DNA from: Pseudosulfitobacter sp. DSM 107133
GTDB lineage: Bacteria; Pseudomonadota; Alphaproteobacteria; Rhodobacterales; Rhodobacteraceae
Reading direction: 5' to 3'
DNA length: 64,000 bases
NCBI RefSeq assembly: GCF_022788695.1
Contig: NZ_CP085154.1
Location: 744,001-808,000, forward strand
Below are positions 30,573-38,956 of this stretch, piece by piece. Numbering within the stretch: position 1 is the first letter of the stretch; each line of letters begins with the position of its first letter. Below the pieces are notes generated by a model, which had not been told where the DNA came from, made no database searches, and saw only the letters and a program-made list of their open reading frames with translations. Position numbers and translations under genes: made by a program.

Positions 30573-31268
30573 ATGCTTGGTGAAATCCGGCGCACGCTCA
30601 AGTCCGAAGGGTTGGCTGTCCATCCCGTCAAGACGCGTGCGTTCTATCTGAAAGGATACGGATTTTCCCCCGATGTCGTGTTTGATGTCGGGGTGCATGA
30701 CGGCACGCCGTGGCTGTACAAATCCTTTGCCGATGCGCGCTTTGTGCTGATCGACCCGCAGGCAGATTGCGGCGATATGGTGCGCGCCTCGGGAAAGCTT
30801 GATGATTTCGACTTTCACGCGGTCGCCCTTGGCGCCGAAGCAGGCACCGCCAGGCTGAACCTGCCCGAAACGGCACGGGGCAAGGGCGGGGCCATGGCCT
30901 CTTTGATGGAACGGACAGACAATCTGGCCAATACCTTCAACAAGGTTGAAACAATTGACGTGCCGGTGAAACGGCTGGACGACGTGGCGGCGGGCTATGA
31001 TGGCCGCTGTGGTCTGAAAGTCGACACCGAAGGGTTCGAGACCGCTGTGCTGGCGGGTGGTCCCGAAACATTGAAACGCTGCGAATTTGTCATATTGGAG
31101 CTGAGCGTGACCGAACGGTTCACCAACACTGCACCTCCCTCGTCGGCCATCACGTTGCTGGCCGAGGCCGGTCTGGAACTGCGCGACATTCTGGCCATCG
31201 CGGACGGTCCCGGAAAACGCGCGCAACCGCGCCACATGGACGTGATGTTCACGCGGTGGGCGGCATGA
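30573..31268 (+). CDS. FkbM family SAM-dependent methyltransferase inserted in the sdh operon
   Basis: The 231-residue protein has an FkbM-type Rossmann core: VVFDVGVHDGTPWLYKSF, FVLIDPQADCG, LKVDTEGFETAVLAGG and FVILELSV. FkbM enzymes methylate hydroxyl groups on sugars or lipids. It starts 3 bp after sdhA and overlaps the next lipoprotein gene by ATGA, so it is fully embedded in the operon between sdhA and sdhB. No link to succinate oxidation is known; target unknown. Confidence 0.85.
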   Translation: MLGEIRRTLKSEGLAVHPVKTRAFYLKGYGFSPDVVFDVGVHDGTPWLYKSFADARFVLIDPQADCGDMVRASGKLDDFDFHAVALGAEAGTARLNLPETARGKGGAMASLMERTDNLANTFNKVETIDVPVKRLDDVAAGYDGRCGLKVDTEGFETAVLAGGPETLKRCEFVILELSVTERFTNTAPPSSAITLLAEAGLELRDILAIADGPGKRAQPRHMDVMFTRWAA

Positions 31269-31591
31269 GGGCGCTGTTGATCGTATCGCTGCTGGCGCTG
31301 ACCGCCTGTGCCGAAACCACCCAGGCCGTGGACGGTGTGGCGCGCAAATCGGCCAAGGCGGCGGTGGCTGAAACCATCGTGACCCGTTTCCCGATGGTGC
31401 CCAAAGCCTATGTGACCCCTTTTACCGACTGTATCATCGACAATGCATCGGCCCGTGAAATCGGCGAATTCGCCAAGGACGCCGTGATTGGCGTTCGTGA
31501 AACAACCGCTGTGCTGGTTCGGGGTGTCCTTGAACGGCCAGAGACTCAACAATGCATCACCAAGGCGGGCCTTTCGGCTCTGACCGCGTAA
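31265..31591 (+). CDS. Small lipoprotein of unknown function
   Basis: The 108-residue protein has a signal peptide with lipobox LLALTAC (cysteine at 15), then a soluble domain with two further cysteines (TDCIIDN and TQQCITKAG) that may form a disulfide. The ATG overlaps the FkbM stop (ATGA). It is followed after 12 bp by sdhB. I do not recognise the family; the location suggests cotranscription with sdh and anchoring in the inner or outer membrane facing the periplasm. Confidence 0.8.
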   Translation: MRALLIVSLLALTACAETTQAVDGVARKSAKAAVAETIVTRFPMVPKAYVTPFTDCIIDNASAREIGEFAKDAVIGVRETTAVLVRGVLERPETQQCITKAGLSALTA

Positions 31592-31603
31592 AGGAGACAC
31601 CAG

Positions 31604-32383
31604 ATGGTTCAACTGACGCTTCCCAAGAACAGCCGGATCAAGACCGGTAAGACATGGCCCAAGCCCGAAGGTGCCACCAACCTGCGCAAGTTCCAGATTT
31701 ACCGCTGGAATCCCGACGACGGGAAAAACCCGCAGGTTGACACCTATTGGATTGATCTGGACAGCTGCGGTCCGATGATCCTGGACGCGCTGATCAAGAT
31801 CAAGAACGAGATTGACCCGACGCTGACCTTCCGCCGTTCGTGCCGCGAGGGGATTTGCGGGTCCTGCGCGATGAACATCGACGGCATCAACACGCTGGCC
31901 TGCATCTATGGCATGGATGAGGTGAAGGGCGACGTGAAGATCTATCCGCTGCCGCACATGCCGGTGGTCAAGGATCTGATTCCCGACCTCACGCACTTCT
32001 ACGCCCAGCACGCATCGGTCATGCCGTGGCTGGAAACCAAGACCAACCGCCCCGCGAAAGAGTGGAAACAGTCGGTCGAGGATCGCGAAAAGCTGGACGG
32101 CCTGTACGAATGCGTCATGTGTGCGTGCTGCTCGACATCCTGCCCCAGCTACTGGTGGAACGGCGACCGTTATCTTGGGCCAGCCGCCTTGCTGCACGCC
32201 TACCGCTGGATCATCGACAGCCGCGACGAGGCGACGGGCGAGCGTCTGGACGACCTTGAGGATCCCTTCAAGCTGTACCGCTGCCACACCATCATGAACT
32301 GCGCCAAGACATGCCCCAAGGGCCTGAACCCTGCTGCGGCGATTTCCAACATCAAGAAAATGATGGTCGAACGCGCCGTTTGA
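31604..32383 (+). CDS. sdhB: Succinate dehydrogenase iron-sulfur subunit
   Basis: The 259-residue protein has all three cluster motifs: [15 protein letters not shown] plus LAC for 2Fe-2[14 protein letters not shown] for 4Fe-4S and [17 protein letters not shown] for 3Fe-4S. It passes electrons from the flavin to ubiquinone. It starts after AAAGGAGACACCAG and closes the sdh operon. Confidence 0.98.
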   Translation: MVQLTLPKNSRIKTGKTWPKPEGATNLRKFQIYRWNPDDGKNPQVDTYWIDLDSCGPMILDALIKIKNEIDPTLTFRRSCREGICGSCAMNIDGINTLACIYGMDEVKGDVKIYPLPHMPVVKDLIPDLTHFYAQHASVMPWLETKTNRPAKEWKQSVEDREKLDGLYECVMCACCSTSCPSYWWNGDRYLGPAALLHAYRWIIDSRDEATGERLDDLEDPFKLYRCHTIMNCAKTCPKGLNPAAAISNIKKMMVERAV

Positions 32384-32392
32384 TCCATCTGT

Positions 32393-32415
32393 GGCGCGCC
32401 CCTGCCGGGCGCGCC
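32393..32415 (+). terminator. GC-rich hairpin after sdhB
   Basis: GGCGCGCCC (32393-32401) and GGGCGCGCC (32407-32415) form a perfect 9-bp stem 10 bp after the sdhB stop. There is no T run, so it is a candidate terminator or mRNA-stabilising structure. Confidence 0.5.
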
Positions 32416-32444
32416 CATTGCCCTCTGACCCGAGGTCGCGTCCC

Positions 32445-33290
32445 ATGCCCAACCCGCCCGATGATGCCGACGCCCGCCGCGCCATAGCGCCGGTGATCTG
32501 CTATCCGGTTGAAACCCTGCCGCAGCCCGACATGGCGCTATACGCAAGTGCGCGCGCAGTCATGACCAAGGTAGACGCGGTGACCGTACCACCGCGCGAT
32601 GCGGCGACCTTTTCTGTTCCTGCGGGCCACATTTTCCGCATTTCATCGGTAGAGGGCCCGCAGGTTGGTGATCTGAACCTGTGGAACGCCCGTGACCTGT
32701 CCGAGCGGTTCTATTCCGGCAAAACCCGCGCCCTGCACGGCACCCACATCTCGACGGGCGACCGCATGTGGTCCAGCTTCCCCGCGATGCGCTCCATGGC
32801 CACGGTCATCCACGACACGCTGGACTGGTACGGCATCGACAGCTTTGGCGGGTCGGTCCACGACGTGATCGGCACCCGCTGCGACCCCTATACCCACAAC
32901 CTGCTGGCAGGCGGGCAGTACCACCACTGCTGCCACTCGAATCTGACGCGCGCCCTAGCGGATCATCTGGGCGTATCCCCGCAAGAGGCGGAGCCCCATG
33001 TCCACGACGTGCTGAACGTGTTCATGTGCACCGGCTTTACCCGCGATACCGGCCAATACTTCATGAAGGCCAGCCCGGTGCGCCCTGGCGATCACATCGA
33101 CTTTTTCGCAGAGATCGACCTGCTGGGCGCGCTCAGCGCCTGCCCGGGCGGCGATTGTTCGTCGGAACACTCCAGTGATACGGCCGCCTGCTACCCGCTT
33201 CTGGTCGAAGTGTTCAAACCACGGGCCCAGGCACTGACCAACTGGCAGGCACCTGAACCCAACGGCTACAACCGCACCCACGGCTGCTAA
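32445..33290 (+). CDS. DUF1989 / urea carboxylase-associated family protein
   Basis: The 281-residue protein has the DUF1989 pattern: VPAGHIFRISSVEGPQVGDL, NARDLSERFYSGKTR, GDRMWSSFPAMRSMATV, and a Cys/His-rich GGQYHHCCHSNLT stretch. Family members include the two accessory subunits of urea carboxylase systems and aminomethyltransferase-like proteins, but no urea carboxylase gene is nearby. The start at 32445 is the first ATG after the sdh hairpin; the true start may be later (ATG at about 32562, MTKVDAV). Function unresolved. Confidence 0.75.
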   Translation: MPNPPDDADARRAIAPVICYPVETLPQPDMALYASARAVMTKVDAVTVPPRDAATFSVPAGHIFRISSVEGPQVGDLNLWNARDLSERFYSGKTRALHGTHISTGDRMWSSFPAMRSMATVIHDTLDWYGIDSFGGSVHDVIGTRCDPYTHNLLAGGQYHHCCHSNLTRALADHLGVSPQEAEPHVHDVLNVFMCTGFTRDTGQYFMKASPVRPGDHIDFFAEIDLLGALSACPGGDCSSEHSSDTAACYPLLVEVFKPRAQALTNWQAPEPNGYNRTHGC

Positions 33291-33316
33291 CGGACACCCG
33301 GCTCCAGCTTCTCTGG

Positions 33317-33341
33317 TTCAAAAAATCCCCGCCGGAGGCTC
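33317..33341. repeat. Dispersed roseobacter-type repeat, copy A (partial)
   Basis: AAAAAATCCCCGCCGGAGGC matches the core of the repeat found also near 47570 and 60821-60920 (reverse of GCCTCCGGCGGGGAT). It sits between the convergent DUF1989 gene and deoD, a position typical of terminator-associated repeats. Confidence 0.65.
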
Positions 33342-33373
33342 CCTCAGAAGCCCCCGCGCAAACGCTCAGGCCG

Positions 33374-34078
33374 TCACGCAAAGGCCGCCTCAAGCGCAAT
33401 CTCGACCATATCGCCAAAGGTCTTCTCGCGGTCTTCCGACGGCAGCGCCTCACCGGTTTGCAGATGGTCGCTGACGGTCAGCACCGCAAGCGCCCGCCGC
33501 CCGTGTCGCGCGGCCAGCGTGTAGAGTTCGGCGGCTTCCATCTCGACGCCCAGAATCCCGTGGCGCACCATCTGTTCGTCCAGATCGGGGCGCTCGGCAT
33601 AGAACACATCAGAGGAATAGATGCCGCCCACATGTGTCTTGGTCCCGCGTGCCTCGGCTGCTTTCACCGCTGCGGCCAGCAACCCGTAGTCGGCACAGGG
33701 CGCAAAGTTCATTTCGCGGAAGATGCCCGATGACGGCGAGGTGATGGTGCTGGCCGTCATCGCCACGATCACGTCGCGGATGCCGACATGCGGTTGCATC
33801 CCACCACAGGATCCGATGCGGATCAGGGTTTGCGCGTTGTAATCGCGGATCAGCTCGTTGGCGTAGATCGACAGCGACGGCATGCCCATGCCCGACCCCT
33901 GAATGGTAACGCGGTTGCCCTTGTAGGTGCCGGTAAAGCCCAGCATCCCGCGCACCTCGTTGACCAGCTCGGCCCCGTCCAGAAACGTGTTCGCGGCCCA
34001 TTTGGCGCGATAGGGGTCGCCGGGCATCAGCACGGTTTCAGCGATCTGGCCGGGTTTGGCTCCGATGTGGACGGTCAT
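33374..34078 (-). CDS. deoD: Purine nucleoside phosphorylase (DeoD type)
   Basis: The 234-residue enzyme cleaves purine nucleosides with phosphate. [21 protein letters not shown], the phosphate loop [27 protein letters not shown] and the terminal [12 protein letters not shown] are family signatures. It is a single gene flanked by a convergent DUF1989 gene. It would salvage nucleosides, including those imported by the BMP-type transporter encoded at 45-50 kb. Confidence 0.96.
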   Translation of the reverse strand: MTVHIGAKPGQIAETVLMPGDPYRAKWAANTFLDGAELVNEVRGMLGFTGTYKGNRVTIQGSGMGMPSLSIYANELIRDYNAQTLIRIGSCGGMQPHVGIRDVIVAMTASTITSPSSGIFREMNFAPCADYGLLAAAVKAAEARGTKTHVGGIYSSDVFYAERPDLDEQMVRHGILGVEMEAAELYTLAARHGRRALAVLTVSDHLQTGEALPSEDREKTFGDMVEIALEAAFA

Positions 34079-34187
34079 GGGGGGCTCCTAATATGTGTCT
34101 TGCGCAGAGTGCCCGCATGGGCGCGGAGGGGCAAGAGGACACGTTAGGTTAGGGTCCATACCCTGGGGAAGTCAGGGAGTGTAACGT

Positions 34188-34223
34188 GCAACTGTATTTC
34201 GTGGCATGCCGAGATACAGTTGC
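34188..34223. repeat. 36-bp near-perfect palindrome between deoD and the H-NS gene
   Basis: The arms GCAACTGTAT (34188-34197) and ATACAGTTGC (34214-34223) are perfect complements, and the centre GGCATGCC is itself palindromic. It can form an extended stem 24 bp after the H-NS gene stop. No T run follows on the minus strand, so it is either a terminator without U-tract, an mRNA-end protector or an operator. Confidence 0.6.
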
Positions 34224-34247
34224 GAAACTTGTAACGGGCGGTTTGGT

Positions 34248-34574
34248 TCAGATTTCCAGAGCAGCCGGTGTTTTGCCTGATTCAATTGCTTCGACATACC
34301 ACTTGGGTTGACGGCCTTTTCCGGTCCATGTTTGCGATGGATCGTTAGGGTTTGCGTATTTCGGCTCGGACGGGCGCTTTGCCTTTCCCGACTTTTTGGT
34401 GCCGGCACTGCCAGACAGCTCGTCCAGCGAAAATCCGAATTCGGCAGCCGCTTTTTCGGCGGCCTTACGGGCCTCGCGAAGGTCGCGTGTCTGGGCGTTC
34501 TTCATGGCGGACTTGACGTCAGCCAGAAGTTTTTCCAGATCTTTGTGCGACATTGTATTGAGGTCAATGTTCAT
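34248..34574 (-). CDS. H-NS family nucleoid protein (HvrA-like)
   Basis: The 108-residue protein (start 34574, after GAAAGGCACAGCA) has an N-terminal coiled-coil oligomerisation region (LEKLLADVKSAMKN to EAEKAAAEFG-like helices) and the C-terminal H-NS DNA-binding motif PNDPSQTWTGKGRQPKW. This matches HvrA/Spb-type trans-acting regulators of Rhodobacterales, which silence AT-rich DNA and, in Rhodobacter, tune photosynthesis genes. It is monocistronic. The target genes here are unknown. Confidence 0.9.
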   Translation of the reverse strand: MNIDLNTMSHKDLEKLLADVKSAMKNAQTRDLREARKAAEKAAAEFGFSLDELSGSAGTKKSGKAKRPSEPKYANPNDPSQTWTGKGRQPKWYVEAIESGKTPAALEI

Positions 34575-34704
34575 TGCTGTGCCTTTCTGAAGCGTACATT
34601 TTTGTATTGCGCGTAAACGTGCACTTAGCAAGATAGCAAAATTAATCAACCCGTTCTCGTAATTGGGGAAACTGTCGCTATTCCCGCTGGAAGCGTATTG
34701 GCAA

Positions 34705-36666
34705 TTATTCCGCAGCTACGGCTTTGGGGTCGACCAAAGTAACGATGTCTTTCATTATTGTATTCAATTCAAAGTCTTTCGGCGTATAGACCCGCGCCAC
34801 GCCAAATTCTTTCAGCCGCCTGGCGTCGTCTTCAGGAATAATTCCGCCGACGATAACAGGAATATGGCCAATTCCCGCTGAACGCATTCTTTCCATCAGG
34901 TCCTCGACCAGTGGCACATGGCTGCCCGAAAGAATCGACAGGCCGACGACATGGGCGTCTTGTTCCAGTGCCGTGGCCACCAGTTCTTCGGGGGTCAGGC
35001 GAATACCGTCATAGGTGATGTCCATGCCGCAGTCGCGTGCCCGAACGGCGATTTGTTCGGCGCCGTTCGAATGGCCGTCCAGGCCAGGTTTGCCCACCAG
35101 AAACTTCAGGCGGCGGCCCAATTTGTCGCTGACCGCATCGACGGCAGTGCGCAGATCGTCCAGCCCTTCGGTCTTGTTCGACACCGACGCCGACACGCCG
35201 GTGGGGCCGCGATATTCGCCGTAAACGCTGCGCATCTGCGCAGCCCATTCGCCGGTGGTCACGCCGGCCCGTGCGGCAGTGATCGACGCAGGCATAACGT
35301 TCTCACCCGCCGCGGCCGCCGCGCGCAGATCGGCCAGCGCCGCGTCCACAGCAGCCTGATCGCGGGTGTCGCGCCATTCTTGCAGACGGCTGATTTGCTC
35401 GGCTTCGGTGGCTGGGTCCACGACCATGATGCCGCCGTCTTCTGTCATCAGCGGAGACGGTTCGGTATTGGTGAATTTGTTCACACCCACCACCACGGTT
35501 TCGCCTGCTTCGATCCGGCTCAGACGGTCGGAGTTGGATTGCACCAGCTGCGCCTTCATATAGTCGATCGCATCGATCGCGCCGCCCATGCCGTCCAGAT
35601 TGTCCAATTCAGCGCGCGCACCTGCTTTCAGCTCTTCCACTTTGGCGTCAACCGCAGGGTTGCCATCGAATAGATCGTCAAACTCCAGCAGATCGGTTTC
35701 AAAGGCCAGAATTTGCTGCATCCGCATCGACCATTGCTGATCCCAGGGGCGGGGCAGGCCCAGCGCTTCGTTCCAGGCGGGCAATTGCACCGCGCGGGCG
35801 CGCGCCTTTTTGGAAAGGGTGACAGCCAACATTTCGACCAAAATGCGGTAAACGTTATTCTCAGGTTGCTGTTCGGTCAGCCCCAGCGAATTGACCTGCA
35901 CGCCATAGCGGAAACGGCGGTACTTTGCATCTTCCACGCCATAACGTGTTGCGCAGATTTCGTCCCACAAATCGACAAAGGCGCGCATTTTGCACATTTC
36001 GGTCACAAACCGGATTCCGGCATTAACAAAAAACGAAATACGCCCAACCAATACGGGAAAGTCTTTCGCAGGAACGCGGGGTTTCAAAGCATCCAAAACA
36101 GCGGTGGCAGTGGCCAGGGCAAAAGCCAACTCCTGCTCGGGCGTCGCGCCTGCCTCTTGAAGGTGATAGGAACACACGTTCATCGGGTTCCATTTTGGCA
36201 CATTGGTATAGCAATACTCGGCCACGTCCGCGATCATCTTCAGAGACGGGGCAGGCGGGCAGATATAGGTGCCGCGGCTGAGGTATTCCTTGATCAGGTC
36301 GTTTTGCACGGTGCCTTGCAGCCCCGCCACATCCGCGCCTTGTTCTTCGGCCACAGCGATATACAGCGCCAGCAGCCAGGGGGCGGTGGCATTGATGGTC
36401 ATCGACGTGTTCATCTGTTCCAGCGGAATGTCCTGAAACAGCGCCCGCATGTCGCCCAGGTGCGCTACCGGCACGCCGACCTTGCCCACTTCGCCGCGCG
36501 CAAGAATGTGGTCGCTGTCGTAGCCGGTCTGCGTGGGCAGATCAAAGGCGACGGACAGGCCGGTTTGCCCTTTCTCCAGATTCGAGCGGTACAGCGCATT
36601 CGACGCCTTGGCCGTCGAGTGGCCTGCGTAGGTACGGATAAGCCAGGGGCGATCTTTTTGTGTCAT
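34705..36666 (-). CDS. ecm: Ethylmalonyl-CoA mutase, coenzyme B12-dependent
   Basis: The 653-residue mutase has the substrate TIM barrel (IRTYAGHSTAKASNALYR, FDLPTQTGYDSDH) and a C-terminal B12-binding domain with the base-off motif DGHSNG and VVGLSILSGSH. It is shorter than typical methylmalonyl-CoA mutase (around 710 residues), and the RPWLIRTYAGHST start fits the ethylmalonyl-CoA mutase clade, which converts ethylmalonyl-CoA to methylsuccinyl-CoA. ccr and mch in the same window support this. Methylmalonyl-CoA mutase remains the alternative. Confidence 0.9.
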   Translation of the reverse strand: MTQKDRPWLIRTYAGHSTAKASNALYRSNLEKGQTGLSVAFDLPTQTGYDSDHILARGEVGKVGVPVAHLGDMRALFQDIPLEQMNTSMTINATAPWLLALYIAVAEEQGADVAGLQGTVQNDLIKEYLSRGTYICPPAPSLKMIADVAEYCYTNVPKWNPMNVCSYHLQEAGATPEQELAFALATATAVLDALKPRVPAKDFPVLVGRISFFVNAGIRFVTEMCKMRAFVDLWDEICATRYGVEDAKYRRFRYGVQVNSLGLTEQQPENNVYRILVEMLAVTLSKKARARAVQLPAWNEALGLPRPWDQQWSMRMQQILAFETDLLEFDDLFDGNPAVDAKVEELKAGARAELDNLDGMGGAIDAIDYMKAQLVQSNSDRLSRIEAGETVVVGVNKFTNTEPSPLMTEDGGIMVVDPATEAEQISRLQEWRDTRDQAAVDAALADLRAAAAAGENVMPASITAARAGVTTGEWAAQMRSVYGEYRGPTGVSASVSNKTEGLDDLRTAVDAVSDKLGRRLKFLVGKPGLDGHSNGAEQIAVRARDCGMDITYDGIRLTPEELVATALEQDAHVVGLSILSGSHVPLVEDLMERMRSAGIGHIPVIVGGIIPEDDARRLKEFGVARVYTPKDFELNTIMKDIVTLVDPKAVAAE

Positions 36667-36691
36667 CGAAAGGCCTCGTGAATCTGCGTGG

Positions 36692-36704
36692 GCAATATTA
36701 TTGC
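36692..36704. promoter_or_regulatory. GCAATA-T-TATTGC inverted repeat upstream of ecm
   Basis: A 13-bp perfect inverted repeat with one central base lies 26 bp before the ecm start codon (minus strand). A related GCAATATTGC palindrome lies upstream of ccr. Likely an operator; the regulator is unknown. Confidence 0.4.
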
Positions 36705-36798
36705 GTCATGGACTTGCTATACGAAACTTTCGGGTAGTGTCAATTCGCTGCAACGCGGCGTAACCGGATTTTGCCACATGTGCCTGATTGGGCGGCCG

Positions 36799-37386
36799 TC
36801 AACGCAGCCTACAGATCATTTTTGTGCTGCTGCGAAAGCCAAAGATCCAGCGCAGCGGGCCCAGTTGTTCGGTTCCGGTCGCTTCAAAGCCCTGACGTGC
36901 GTAAAGGGCGCGGGCGCGCGGATTGGTGTCGATCACGTCCAGCCGTATCGCCGTTGCCCCCCGGCGGAGTGCTTCGACCTTGATCGCGTTCAGTAATGCA
37001 GTGCCCACACCCTGCCCCTGCATTGTTGCATCAACAGAAATACCGTCCATCAACAAAACGCCGCTGTCGAGATCCCGTTCGATGAGCGCCAAAAGCGGGG
37101 CGCGCCACAGGGTCGAAAGCCAGCCGTAGATTGCGGCAAGATCGGCCAACTCTCCCCCGACCAACGCGCCGTCGCTGGTCTTGAATCCGGCCAGCCCCAC
37201 CAGCCTGCCGTCATTGGTGCGCGCCACCAGTGCAAAGTCCGGGTTCACCTGTGCTGACAGAAACGCCAGTGCTTTGTCGGGTGGGCCCAGGAGAATGTGC
37301 AGTTTGGGGCCGAACGCCTGCCAGAACAGCGCAGCGACCGCCGCGCGTTCTTGTGGGTCAAACCCGGCTGAAATGGTGAACTCCAT
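36799..37386 (-). CDS. GNAT family N-acetyltransferase
   Basis: The 195-residue protein (start 37386) has the GNAT acetyl-CoA-binding segment GISVDATMQGQGVGTALL, with QGQGVG as motif A, and the terminal TNPRARALYARQGFEAT. The substrate cannot be inferred. It is divergent from the acyltransferase gene with only about 70 bp between starts, so the two promoters share a short region. Confidence 0.88.
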   Translation of the reverse strand: MEFTISAGFDPQERAAVAALFWQAFGPKLHILLGPPDKALAFLSAQVNPDFALVARTNDGRLVGLAGFKTSDGALVGGELADLAAIYGWLSTLWRAPLLALIERDLDSGVLLMDGISVDATMQGQGVGTALLNAIKVEALRRGATAIRLDVIDTNPRARALYARQGFEATGTEQLGPLRWIFGFRSSTKMICRLR

Positions 37387-37455
37387 AAGATACCGTCCTT
37401 GCAAATATGCAGATGGTTGTTGTTCTTGGTCGCGTCCAACTGCAACTGTGTGTCT

Positions 37456-38844
37456 ATGACCCAAACCATACAACTTCCTTTATGGCTGTTCATTGTTATT
37501 GTGGTGTTCGCAATGGTCACTGCGCTGAGCCATTTTTTGTTGCCTTCGGTGCGGTGGTTTTTCCGGCGGCGGTTTGAAAAGGCGGTGGCGCGGTTGAACA
37601 CGCGGCTGACCCGTCCCATCGAACCGTTCAAGCTGGCGCGCAGGCACGATATGATCCAGCGTCTTGTCTACGATCCCAAGGTGACGCAGGCGATTGTCGA
37701 ACATGCCCGCAAGGAGGGTGTGCCGGAAAACGTCGCCTTTGAGCAGGCCAAGCGCTATGCCCGCGAAATCGTGCCAAGCTTTTCCGCCTTCGCCTATTTC
37801 GGCTTTGGCATCCGTGCTGCGCGGTTTCTGGCCAACACCGTCTATGACGTGCGTACCGGCCTGTTGAACGAAACCGCGCTAAAGAACGTCGCTCCCGATG
37901 CAACGGTTATCTTCGTGATGAACCATCGGTCCAATATGGACTATGTTTTGGTGACCTATCTGGCCGCGCGTGCGTCGGCCTTGTCCTATGCAGTGGGCGA
38001 ATGGGCGCGGGTCTGGCCGCTGAGTGTTCTGATCAAGTCGATGGGAGCCTATTTCATCCGGCGCAAATCACGCGGCTCGCTTTATCGCGGTGTCTTGCAG
38101 CGTTATGTGCAAATGGCGACTGCGGGTGGGGCCACGCAGGCGATTTTTCCCGAAGGGGGGCTGTCGCTGACCGGCCGCGTGATGCCCGCCAAGCTGGGGT
38201 TGCTGTCCTATGTGGTCGAGGCCTGGGAAGAATCGGGCCGCGAGGTGGTCTTTGTGCCGGTTGCCATCAATTATGACCGCGTGCTGGAAGACCGCATTCT
38301 GATCGCCGCCCACAAGGAAGGCGGTCGCCGGTTTCGGGCGCGGATTTCGGTGATCTTGTTCTATATCATGCGCAAGGGCTGGCTGCGCCTGTTTGGCAAA
38401 CACATGCGTTTTGGCGAGGCAGCCGTGGTGTTCGGCCAGCCCGTTGCCCTGTCCAGCTATGCGCCCAAGCCTGATATCGACACATTGGGGGCCGATCTGA
38501 TGCGCCGGATCGAAAGCGAAATGCCGCTGTCCTTTGTGCCGGTGTTGGCGCGGGTGATGCTGCGGGCCACGGCGCCGCTGGACCACGAAGCGTTGCAGCA
38601 GGCGATGCAGAAAGAAATCCGCGCCGCCAAGACCAACGTGCTGGCCTCGCGGGATTCGATCAGGGCAATCAGTCTGAAAGCCGAAAAGCATATGTTGCTG
38701 CGCGGGTTGATCGTTGAAACCGACGGCTTGTACGCGATGAACCCTGATGAGCGGGACCTGCTGGTGTTCTATGCCAACTCGATCGAGCATTTTTACAACA
38801 ATGCTGCACATGCGCCCGAAATTTCTGCGCGCGCAAAGTCATAA
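37456..38844 (+). CDS. Glycerophospholipid acyltransferase (PlsC/PlsB-like)
   Basis: The 462-residue protein has an N-terminal membrane helix (PLWLFIVIVVFAMVTALSHF) and the acyltransferase catalytic motif H-x4-D in NHRSNMDYVL, then a GAYFIRR block and the FPEGG motif. These are the PlsC/PlsB blocks I, II and III for transfer of acyl groups onto glycerol-3-phosphate or lysophosphatidate. The length and C-terminal extension are closer to PlsB-like enzymes than to the roughly 250-residue PlsC. Probably involved in membrane lipid synthesis at the inner membrane. Confidence 0.8.
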   Translation: MTQTIQLPLWLFIVIVVFAMVTALSHFLLPSVRWFFRRRFEKAVARLNTRLTRPIEPFKLARRHDMIQRLVYDPKVTQAIVEHARKEGVPENVAFEQAKRYAREIVPSFSAFAYFGFGIRAARFLANTVYDVRTGLLNETALKNVAPDATVIFVMNHRSNMDYVLVTYLAARASALSYAVGEWARVWPLSVLIKSMGAYFIRRKSRGSLYRGVLQRYVQMATAGGATQAIFPEGGLSLTGRVMPAKLGLLSYVVEAWEESGREVVFVPVAINYDRVLEDRILIAAHKEGGRRFRARISVILFYIMRKGWLRLFGKHMRFGEAAVVFGQPVALSSYAPKPDIDTLGADLMRRIESEMPLSFVPVLARVMLRATAPLDHEALQQAMQKEIRAAKTNVLASRDSIRAISLKAEKHMLLRGLIVETDGLYAMNPDERDLLVFYANSIEHFYNNAAHAPEISARAKS

Positions 38845-38869
38845 AATTACAAAAATGGGTCAAATGAGG

Positions 38870-38885
38870 TTGCAATATTGCGCAA
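38870..38885. promoter_or_regulatory. TTGC/GCAA palindrome upstream of ccr
   Basis: TTGCAATATTGCGCAA contains the perfect 10-bp palindrome GCAATATTGC (38872-38881) and outer TTGC/GCAA arms. It is 72 bp before the ccr start. Similar palindromes lie upstream of ecm (GCAATA-T-TATTGC) and mcl2 (TTGCGCGCAA), hinting at shared control of ethylmalonyl-CoA pathway genes. Confidence 0.45.
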
Positions 38886-38956
38886 GGGTCAATATTTCAC
38901 CCTAAACAGCCGTGATTCTGCACTGCGGCGTTTCATCTATGGTTAAGGAGACTGGC

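Noticed and set aside
28761..31235. 824-residue minus-strand ORF opposite sdhA and the FkbM gene
   Set aside because: It is a His/Arg/Val-rich shadow typical of the antisense third frame of GC-rich genes; sdhA is unambiguous.
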